A DNA stretch of 32,089 bases, from NCBI GenBank assembly GCA_013349435.1, contig DUZQ01000033.1, forward strand, positions 1 through 32,089. Direction: 5' to 3'. This DNA is from Planctomycetota bacterium. GTDB taxonomy: Bacteria > Planctomycetota > Phycisphaerae > Sedimentisphaerales > Anaerohalosphaeraceae. Made by a program: the position numbers and the translations under genes. Below the pieces are notes generated by a model. That model did not search any database. It was not told the origin of the DNA and was given only the letters and a program-made list of their open reading frames with translations. Positions 21,701 to 32,089 of the stretch are shown here, in pieces (the first letter of the stretch is position 1; each line of letters starts with the position of its first letter).

Positions 21701-24700
21701 CTGATTTCTTTTCAATGGCAAGCACCTTAGGCTACTTCAAAATCGAAGAAATTACTTCCAAACCTGCCCCTCCCGCTGCCGTGAATACGAAATAAGATGC
21801 TGACCGTTGTATATGAAGAAACCTTACAGGTGTCATTCTGATCGCAGCGAAGAATCTCAATCTTTCGTATATATGAGATTCTTCACTTCACTTCGTTCCG
21901 TTCAGAATGACGTATGATTTGTCATTCTGTGCACCGACCTGTCATTCTGAGTCCTGATTTGTCGGGACGAAGAATCTTGTTTGTTCTGCTTATGTCATTC
22001 CAAACTCGATTTCCCGATTTATCGGGATTCTCCTACCAAGGTTCGTGGATTCCAGCTCCCCGCCTCCGCGGGGACAAGCTTCGCTGGAATGACATGTGTG
22101 CACACTCCGTTTAGAATGACAATCCTGATGTCTTTTCTAAAGATCAAACTGATTATTAATTCTTTTACGTAGCCTTAGTCTTTCGATGTTGCAGAAAACC
22201 TATTGATTCAATAGATATCTCACCGTTTTTTGAAACCCAATAATAGGAAAACGTTGCGGCTGACTGAAACCACCCGCTCTTTTTCGTCAAGGAACGATAA
22301 CGTGGGAAATCGGGTAAGGCCATGCCAAGTTGGGCCACATCGCTTTGTCCTCGATACACTATGATATCAAATATTGCACTTTTGAACCAATGACCGGCTT
22401 GTGTTGAAGCAGGGGTCTTGCTCGTACCTCTCGGATACCCTTTTACAGTTATCCATAATTGGAGCCCACTCCTTTCTGCTATAATATCCTTACCAGGCTG
22501 CCGACTGGCAGTGTCGGCAACTGACCGGATGTTATAACCTTGTATTGCCAGATAGCGTACCACCGCTGCCTGGACATTTCCTTCCCAAAACCAGGATTTG
22601 GCGCCCACTCTTTTCGGTGGTTGTGGATCCTGTGATAGTGGAGTCTGGAGCGGTGCAATTTGCTTGCTGTCTATCCAAAAGTTACGGATTTTACCTCTCA
22701 CACGTCGTCTGACGACCAAGCCTTCTTTCTCCAATTGTCGGCAACGACTGTTTGCTTGTTGCCGCTGCTTCAAAACTGCTGTTTCGGCAAGTATATCGTC
22801 ATCAATTCCTTCCGGGTGCTGCTGCAAGACCGCCAATATTCGCTCACGTATTGTCATAGCGTACCTGACTATTCAAACTGTATATCTTGCAATACCAACT
22901 GTACACTATTGCCGCCGTTATATGTGTCGATTTGTGCTTCGTATGCGATGTTGAAGGCCTCAGCCTCAAGTACCTTCTTTTCCAAGTTTCCCATACCAAA
23001 GCCGATACACCTGACCGAGGCGGTGTTGTCGGTTATCGAAACTTGCAGATGGTCGCCCTTTACGCCAACTCGTCTCGGCGGTGAAATAAGGCGCACACCC
23101 CGGCTCGCAAAGACCGGCGCAGGGTTGCCCTGCCCGAACGGCTCGAGTCTCAATAATTCCTTCACCACGTGAACGTTAAGGTCCCTGATACTGCACACGG
23201 CATCGATATTCAGTCTTGACTCAAGATGTTCTTCATTAATATTTTGACGGGCATACTCTTCAAACTCCTGCGCGAAGGCCTCGACTTTGTCTTTGCCGAG
23301 CTTCAGTCCCGCTGCCATTTCGTGCCCCCCGAAGCTGACAAGATGATCCGAGCACGCGCTCAGTGCCGCATGGATATTAAATCCCTCGACCGAACGTGCT
23401 GAGCCTTGCGCGATTTCCTCGAAGGTGTTTATCAGGATCGCAGGCCGGAAAAATTGATCCACCACCCGCGAGGCCACGATACCTACCACACCCGTATGCC
23501 ATGAATCATCCGCCAGCACGATGCTTTTTTTGTCCGGGTGATTAAGCCCGGCTGTGGTTATCCTTTCACGGACCTGTTTGAACATCTTTCTTTGGCACTG
23601 CCTGCGTTTGTTGTTCTGGTCTTTGAGGTACTCGGCAATTTGATAACATCGCATCTCGCTTTGGCTTGTCAGAAGTTCGACCGCTAATCTGGCGTGTCCC
23701 ATCCGGCCCGCTGCATTGAGCATAGGTGCAAGGCGAAAAGCAATATCGTAGCTGTCGATACTTCGGGCGTCTAATTGGGCCGAGCGGATCAATGCGCTGA
23801 TACCCACAAGCTTAGATTGGTTCAGCGCTTTTAGTCCGTAATTGGCAAGAATCCTGTTCTCGCCGCGCAGGTCAACCACATCGGCAATAGTCCCCATCGC
23901 CGCCAATGTCGTAGCGTTCAAAAGAAACTCACGAAGGTCCGACCTTGTTTGTCCGTTTGTTTTGTATTCATTGACAAGCGCCCAGGCAAGCTTCAGTGCA
24001 ACAGTTGCCCCCGCCGAATCCGGGTTGGCATAAGGTTCGAGCCCCGGGTGCACAATCGCTGTAGCCTGCGGCAGGTCGCCGTCCGCCTGATGATGGTCCG
24101 TAATGACTAATTCCACGCCCAGCTCTTTTACAAGGGCCGCCTCGCCGGCCGCCGTGATGCCGCAATCGACAGTGATTATGAGTTTGACACCAGCCTGGGC
24201 CAACTGCTTTATCGCACCTGCGTTCAGGCCGTAGCCCTCATCGATTCGGTGGGGAATATAGTACTCAACCTGCCCGCCGAGAATCGTCAAGAGATGCCAT
24301 AGAATCGCCACGCCGGTTATACCGTCAACGTCGTAATCACCGTAAATCGCGAATCTTTCGCTGTCAGCCAGCGCTCGCTTGATCCTCTCTACCGCCGGGG
24401 CGATTCCGGGCATTTTGTCCGGCTCTATCAGCTCGGTCAGTTTCGGAGACAGAAAAGCCCTTGCCTGCTCGGCATCGGTTATCTGGCGATTAATAAGGAC
24501 CTGTGCTGTAATTGGTGATATTTTCAGTAATCGGGCCAGTTGGCCGGACTTTTCCGAAGCCGGGCGGATATGCCATATCTTTTTTTGCATCCCTGCCAAA
24601 ACAGCCATCTCTTAAACCTTCCTCGCGATTAGGTTACTCCGTTGCATTTGTGTTAATGGTATCTTGTTTTGCACGCTTAGTCAACGCTGAATCGTGAAAA

Positions 24701-27700
24701 ATAAAAGGTTTCAACCTGCGGTAAAACCGCAGGCTAAATATCATTTCTCGTGGTCCTGCACGTATTTGATTTTTTGTCTCAGGGTCGTCTGGTCAAAACA
24801 AAACCTTTTATCGTATCCTCTTGTCCACACCTTACCGGTTCTGCCTGTCGTTTTAAGTGCGAGCCGGGCGGCCTTTTTGTAGTAAGCTACGATTTTTCTT
24901 ACTGGCTTTTCGATATATTCGGCCACCAAATGGACATGGTTCGAACATACAGACATCGCATATATCTTTTGTTCCTGCAGGGACGCTTCTTTTATGATGG
25001 CCTGTTTGACTATCTGTTTCTCGGGTTTCGATAGTAAAACCGCCTCCGCCGATTGTAATGATTCATTTACCTTTTTCAATGCCCTGTTGCCGGGATAAGT
25101 CTTACCGTTTTTTACATAACCTCGTTCATCACCCTGCAGCCAGGTACCGTAAGTAGTCCACGTAATCATATATCCCAATGTCTTTGCCACCACAACACCT
25201 CTATTTAGCCCCGCGTTTTACGCGGGGTTTATTAACTTTAATCGCGTTTTACGCGGGGTTTATTAACTTTAATCGCGTTTTACGCGGGGTTTTCCGTCAC
25301 ACTCTCGCCGATGATTTCTCCTTCGTCTTTTGTTCGGATTTGGTCAAGCTCCATCGTGAACTTATTTAGTTTTGTCTGGGCTTCATCGTATTGGCCCCGG
25401 GCGTTGCGGAGGTGCTTGCCTAAAATCTCCCAGTTCTCGGTAAAGGCGCCGAAGCTGCCGGCTAATTTGCCTAAGTTCCGGCGAATCTGCATAGCCTGCT
25501 TTTCAATCTGCAGGCCGTGCAGACCCATCACGATTGTCATAAGATACGCATATAACAGATTCGGCGAGACGGGTACGACCTTTTTATCGAGTGCGTATCT
25601 CAAAATGTCGGTCCTGTCTCTTTCATATTTGACAACAGTCTCATAATAGACATTCTCGGCGGGGATATACATCAATGCAAAATCGAGTGTGCCCTCGTCA
25701 GGATTGATATACTTCGATGCAATTTCATCGATTCTGTTTACTACGTCTTTTTGAAAATCTCTTCGTTTTTTTCCTTTCTCTTCGTCGTTTTCGGCCTTGA
25801 GCATCGCCTCGAAGCCCGGCAGCGGAAATTTTGCGTCTATCGGCACTGAATAATCCGGCATCCGGACAAGGGCATCGACCTTTGTGCCGTTCTTGAACTG
25901 GTATTGAAGTGTGAAGCTATCGGCAGGTAGTATCTCCCTTAAAAGCTTCTCTAAAGACTGTTCACCTAATTGGCCGCGGAGCTTCGGGGCCCTGAGAATA
26001 TCCTGAAGACTCCGCACATCGGCACCCAACTGCAGCATCCTTTCGCTGTCGCCCTTGAGCTTGCCAAGCTGGTTCTGCAGCTTCTCCAGAGTCTCTTTAC
26101 TGGAAAGCAGGTGTTTATCGATGTTTTGCCTGCCGGTTTCGAGGCCTTTTTCCATCGTCTGGCCTAAGCTGGTCTGTGAGGTTCTTATCGCTTCGAGTTG
26201 CTGTTGCAAAAGACCGATGGAAGAGCTTTGAGTGGAAACTTCCTTGCGATTGACCGACAGCCCCATAATCACAAAGGTTAATAAAGCAAGCATTAATAAT
26301 ATCAGAACGATTAAAACTGTAATTAAGACCGTCATGTTTTCATCCCTTAAAAAACCTTCCGGGATTAATTATAAGTTGTACCGCAATGTTCGTCAAAGTG
26401 CTTTTGTTTTGTGGATTATTCTTGATACTTGCCGACAGCCTTTGTATTGTGATTCTTCGTTATGGAAAACCAAAAAATAGAATCCGTCATATTTGACTGG
26501 GGCGGAGTCTTGATAGACGACCCGGCACCAGGTCTGACAAGCTATTGCGCCGCGGCTCTTGGGGTAAGCGAAGAACAATATTTGAAAGCCTACGGCAAAT
26601 TTGAAGTCGATTTTCGAAAAGGAGCTGTTTCTGAAGATACGTTCTGGACTCAAATATGCAATGAACTGGACGTTTCCAGACCCGTTGCGGTTTCCCTGTG
26701 GGGCGAGGCCTTCGCTGCCGTATATCAGCCCAGAGAGGAAATGTTCTCGCTCGTAAAAAAATTACGTTCCAACGGCTACAAGACGGCATTGCTGTCCAAC
26801 ACCGAGATCCCCGCAATGCAATACTTTTATCAGCAGAAGTATGATATGTTCGATGTGCTTATTTTTTCCTGCTGGGAGAAGATGAAAAAACCCGAGCGAA
26901 AAATCTACAAACTTGCTCTTGAAAGGCTTGGTTCCCAGGGTGCCCGGTCGGTATTCATAGACGATAAAACAAAATGTACACAAGGCGCTGCCCGACTTGG
27001 TATTAATACAATCCTTTTCGAAAGTATCAGCCAGGTCAAAAAAGAGATATCCGTGCTTGGCGTTGTTTACAAGTAACCTTTGCTTTTCCGGGACGTTATC
27101 GGCCTGTTGTTGACGATAAAGTCCAGCTTTACATGGCCAAGTCTTTAAGGTCGCCGCCTTTGGCCTTGATTTGGTCGTAGTAAACCTGGAACCGCTCGCT
27201 CAGGGCCTGAACAGACTTCATCAGACTGTCGATATCTGCTGTGAGACCTTTTGCTTCCTCGCCCAGCTTTTCGGTAAGCGGTATCGCAGCAAGGCTGTCG
27301 GTCAGCTTCTTGACCTCGGCCTGTCTGGCCACCAGGGCGTCCTTGTACTTTTTGGCGATGGCCCTGAGCTGCTCGACATCCATCGTCGCTGCCTCGGTTT
27401 TAATCTCGGCGATGGGTTTGGTTTCATCAACTTTACCTGGCCCTGAACCGGACTTCTTGCCGCAGCTCTGCAGGCAGGATGCAAAAATAAGTAACATTGT
27501 CAAAAGCATCAACTTTTTCATTTTGAAGTCTCCCAACTTAGCTTACCGGAGAAAATGACAGGCTTTACAGGGAAATTGTATGCTTGTGCGGGTCTTTATG
27601 CAAACAAAAAGACGAATCTTTTTTCGAATATCTACAATGCTCAGGTCGTTTTTGTATCCTGTCGGCCTGTAATCAGACTCAATACCAGCCGTTCTATCGC

Positions 27701-30700
27701 GGCCGATTTGTGCGGAGGAATTTGCTCTTCGCTGCAATAGGCTGACTGCATATTATCGGCTGATTGTTTGACAGTGGCCCGATTGGCCCGGCTGTTTAGC
27801 TTTTCAGTCTTTTCGAGTATAGCCGACAGGCTCGCAAGGATGTTCTCGACCGCATCGTCGAATCGCGGATTAAAGGCAAGCCTTAATGCCGACAAACCGT
27901 TGTCGTACTGTAATTCCGCAGGCTTTTGCCGACGCACGACCGCGATTACAGAGCTAATCGGACCGTCTTTTGCTCGTATCGGGCCAAAATCCCAGCACAA
28001 CGATTCGCTCGCACCGTCCGGGTTTGTTATCGTGGTGGACACACTCCGCACGGATTCACCACAAAGCACCTTTCGAAGATTCACATAAACATTGAATCTT
28101 TCGCCCCGTTCGACACACGTTTGAAGAAAGCTTTTGCCCGCGACTTCCCGGATGTCTTTGTTCCAGAGGCGGCGGGCACAGGCGTTGAACTCCTGTATAT
28201 GCCCCTCAGGCGAGATGCAGACGACTGCACAGGGAGCGTTTTCGATAATCGCCCGGAAGTGTTCACAATTCCGCCTCAGAGACTCAATAGCTTTTTTGCG
28301 TTGTATCACATACTGAATATGCTCACCCAGTGATTCACAAAATACCTTCGGTTTTATGAAGTAATCGTCCGCACCCCGCTTTATGGCCTCAACCTGTACG
28401 TCTTTGTCCGTTGTGGTCGTCAGGACAATGATGGGTACATCCGGACTGGTTGTGCGGATTCTGTCCACCCTCTCAAGACCTTTGCTGCCCGATATACCCA
28501 AATCCAGAAGCACATTATCAAATCTCCTCTTGCGCAATTGCTCAAGGGCCTTCGATACGGTCGGAGCTGTCCTGAGGCTGCAACGAAAATTTTGACCGGC
28601 CTTTGACAGAATCCGCCTTATCAGGCGACCGGCTGCCGGGTCGTCCTCTACCAGCAATACGTTTGTGTGCTTGATATCCATATTATAAAACCTGATTCAA
28701 TATACCCTATACCCTATACCCTATACCCTTGCATCTGAACCTGATCCGGTTTTATGACCTTCAGCTTCGGTACGATGCAACTCAAATATGCACGTCCTAT
28801 AATATTATCGACAGAAATAACTAAAAAAGATTAAGAGAATTACGGCCAGGCCGGTGCAAAACGTGCAATGGCGCTACTATATAGAGTGCATATATTGTAT
28901 TTTTGTTTGATATGAGCAATTTTGGTATGGGATTGCCGCCTTGGAGCTAAATAATTGTTGATTTGGACTGTTTTTAGCGTATCCTTGTGCCCGACCTGTG
29001 GGTTATCTTTGGCTGCCAGGTGGTTTTTAGATAGGTTTCGATGGCAAATTCACACTTAGTAATACTGAAAAAGCCGTTTTTGGATGAGGTTTTGAGAGGC
29101 CGAAAAACGATTGAGTCACGTTTTATGCACACCAGACGTCCACCTTTTGCAGCGGTAGCTGTGGGCGACAGACTTTTGTTAAAAGTAACCTCCGGACCCG
29201 TCTGCGCGACTGCTCGTGTTCAGAAGGTAATGAGTTTTGATAATCTTACCCCGGAGCGTATCAGGCAGATCAGGCATACCTACAACGACCGCATCATTGC
29301 TCCCGCGGAATACTGGACCGACAAAAGGCATTGCAAAAGGGGAGTCTTGATCTGGCTCGACCGGGTAAAGCCCATTGAGCCGGTCCGGATTGACAAAAAA
29401 GACTGGCGGGCGTGGGTCGTCCTAACCTCGCAAAACAACTTCGGACTCTGGGACCTATAGACGGTTCAGGTCAGTGGCGGGATGTAACACAACTTATAGT
29501 TCGCCCCGCGTTTCGCGCGGGGTAGAGAGCCTATAGTTGTGATATATCGAAACCTGCATGCAGTTTATCATGGTTTGGTTTCAAACGCTTTGCGGGCAAC
29601 GCTGAACGGTCTGCGTCTGCCGATGTTGTTTAAAAGTCCAATCGCCATCATACTCACAACCAGCGATGAGCCGCCGTAGCTGACAAGTGGCAAAGTCAGC
29701 CCGGTAATAGGCATAAGCCCTAACGTCATGCTCACATTGACAAGCACCTGCACACAGAGCATCGCAATAATGCCGACCGATATGAGACGGGCAAAGGCAT
29801 CGGTATTAAGATATGCGATTTCGACTCCGCACCCGATAATCACAACATAAAGAAAAAGCAGCAAAAGAGAACCCCAAAATCCCCACTGGTGTGCGATGAT
29901 AGCGAAGATAAAATCGTTGTGGCGCGCAGGCAGGTAGTCATATTTAAGGTATGGTCCTTTGCCGAAGCCGTAACCCGTTAACCGGCCCGAGGCAATGGCA
30001 GACTTGGAATTTCGCAACTGCCAACCTCTGCCGTGCAGCCATTGTGTCTCACTGAAGTGTTCTTTGCCGGTCAGAATCTTTGCCAGATGCGGGCTTTCCT
30101 TCAATTTGTTCCTGACCGCGGCGCTCTGCAGCAGCACGCAGCTTATACGCTGACGTTGATAAAGGTTCATCTTGTACCACAGCATCGGGCTGACCGCCAC
30201 AGCCATAAGGACTACAAATAAAAGGTGTTTAACCTTGGCCCCCGCCACAAACAGCATCGAGAAAAGTATCGGCATCATCAAAAGCACCGTACCGAGGTCC
30301 GGCTCAAAAAGTATCAGCACCATTGCCAGCAGCGTCAGCACAAACGGTCCTATAAGACCGGAGAATTTGCGGTAGTTCCGCCGGAATCGCAGATACCACG
30401 CCAGCGCTAATATATATGCTATCTTGCAGAATTCGGACGGCTGGACCTGAACATATCTTTCGGTTGTGCCGAATCTGAACCATCTGCATGTGCCGTTTAT
30501 AACCGGAACAAAGGGGCGAAGATTCACCACCTTGCCCACCAGCAGCAATGCCAGCGCTGCAAGCACGCCCCCGTATATCCAGTAGCTCGCAGGCCCCAGC
30601 CGGCGGTAGTCGGTCCGGTTCACAAGCACAAATGCCAAAAGACCTATCAATACAAACACAGCCTGCTTCTTCCAGCTCGCCGAAAACGCCCCGGAACCGG

Positions 30701-32089
30701 ATACATTTTCCGGATTGCCTGATGCGTATATCGTTATGATACCTATAGCAATTAAACAGGTCATGGCTGTCAGCATTGTCAGCCTTACAAATACCAGACG
30801 CCCTGTGAGGATTTTTATCATAGCGGTTATGATACTAACAAAATGCCCGAATTTGGAAAAATATATTTTGTCTGCGAAAAACTTTTTCGGCAAAATACCC
30901 CGCCGGAAAGATAGGCATATCTACTTATTCTGCTCAAGAAATTGGGGGCGGTTTTTTTGTTATAAGACCTGAATTTCGAGATTTTAATTTTTTTTTCAAA
31001 ATAACATGTTTTTAACTTGCCTTCATACCCTCTTATATGGTATCATACCGTGTATCAGATGCAGACGGTATTTAGAGTGGAGGCTATGTCTGTATCGACT
31101 AAAAGGGTGTTAGGATACGCTAAGAAGAAAAAGAGATTAGCAGCGGAGGAATAAGCCCAAAGGCTTCAGCAGATAGCGAGGAAATCTTGCACCGGTTTGC
31201 CACATGCGAGCAATTATTTGGCGCTTGGTTGTTAAAAAAGTTTAAGAGGCTCCCCGGGCGAGTTGCCCTGAGGAGGAAAAGATAAAAGAGTGAGGAAAGA
31301 AGAAGAAGAGAAAGGAAGGTGTAGTATGAAAAAGCTAATATTAACTTTAGTAGTCCTGGCGCTAACGGCTCCGGTGTCCGTACAGGCAATTACGTTCACC
31401 GCGACGGACCCCTGTGACGGCACCTGTGTGGTCGAGTTCGACGCCGGCCTCGACCCGAATGTACCACCGGTTGCGATGGGTCTGACTGTTACGGTTGACG
31501 GCTCCGATCCCTGTGATGCAATCACAGCAGTTGACGGTATCGATTCGTTCTTCGATATCTATATGGATTATGCCTACAACGACCCTTGCAGTTATACCTA
31601 TGGTGCCGGCCATCCTATCGCCGACCCCTGCGCTGCGGGTGTTGCGTCGCTGCCGTCTATGAAGTTCTGCGTCAGCATGGGTGGCCTGGGCGGCTCGGCA
31701 AAGCCGCTGGCCTCGGCGCCGATGTCGGGTACCGCATTTGTCCTGCACGCCGATAATGCTGTTGCAGACCCCTGTGGCCCAGCCGTTACCGGAACAATCA
31801 GCCTAAATGCCCTTCGTGGCGGAGTAGTCGGAAGCGACACCGAGCCAATGGCCACAAACCTAAGTATCCCGTTTTCAATCACCATTTCGGGAGAATGCTT
31901 CCCGTCGAGTCACGCTGATTATGCTATGTGGGTAAAGGCCGGCAAGCCTGATTGCTGGTGTAACGCCTACCAGTGTAAGGGTGACGCCAATGGTGGCTTT
32001 GGTGGTAAGGATAAAGACGGCAAGCGTCAGTGGGTAACCGGACCGGACCTGACTATCCTTTCGAATGGTTGGCAAAAGGTTGACACCGA

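Overview
The window reads as a chromosomal segment of a Gram-negative-type bacterium of moderate GC, most likely a planctomycete of the Phycisphaerae/Sedimentisphaerales kind. The taxonomic guess is inference. It rests on a Cys-rich secreted protein with a CWCxxxQCxGDAxG dockerin-like tail (right edge), a SpoIVB-S55-domain secreted protein, heptose/LptFG-type outer-membrane genes, and abundant small palindromic repeats. I see no rRNA, tRNA, CRISPR array or prophage.

Left part (1-6.3 kb, all minus strand): a ferritin-like protein cut by the edge, two fasciclin-domain paralogs (one cytosolic, one lipoprotein), a secreted tandem DUF4397 protein, a GT4 glycosyltransferase and a receiver-only NarL-type response regulator. 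Upstream of the regulator lie about 750 bp with several perfect hairpins and little convincing coding sequence.

Centre-left (6.5-12.7 kb): a secreted beta-propeller/Ig-like protein and an S55 peptidase-like protein share a minus-strand operon. Each carries the same three-copy heptanucleotide repeat in frame. Divergent from them is a plus-strand pair: a membrane-anchored TPR-like protein and an RluD-type pseudouridine synthase.

Centre (13-20 kb, minus strand): an AT-richer type II restriction-modification cassette (N4-cytosine/adenine-type methyltransferase, PmeII/EcoO109I-like endonuclease) has overlapping genes and runs directly into a DUF5131 (phage Gp37/68) gene and a YdjM-like membrane protein. 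Upstream of it are hldD and two adjacent LptF/LptG-family permeases, an LPS-assembly group.

Right part (20-32 kb): a lipoprotein transglutaminase with a near-consensus promoter; a field of dispersed repeats; recJ with a winged-helix/nuclease-like gene; a REP-associated tyrosine transposase (RAYT) bracketed by inverted REP hairpins; rmuC, whose stop codon lies inside that repeat array; a HAD hydrolase; a small lipoprotein; a receiver-PAS protein; an ASCH protein; rodA; and, at the edge, a secreted dockerin-like protein preceded by a purine-rich leader with a tiny basic-peptide ORF.

The most interesting points are the REP/RAYT unit with covarying hairpins, the R-M operon fused to DUF5131, the heptamer repeats inside secreted-protein genes, and the structured region ahead of the response regulator.
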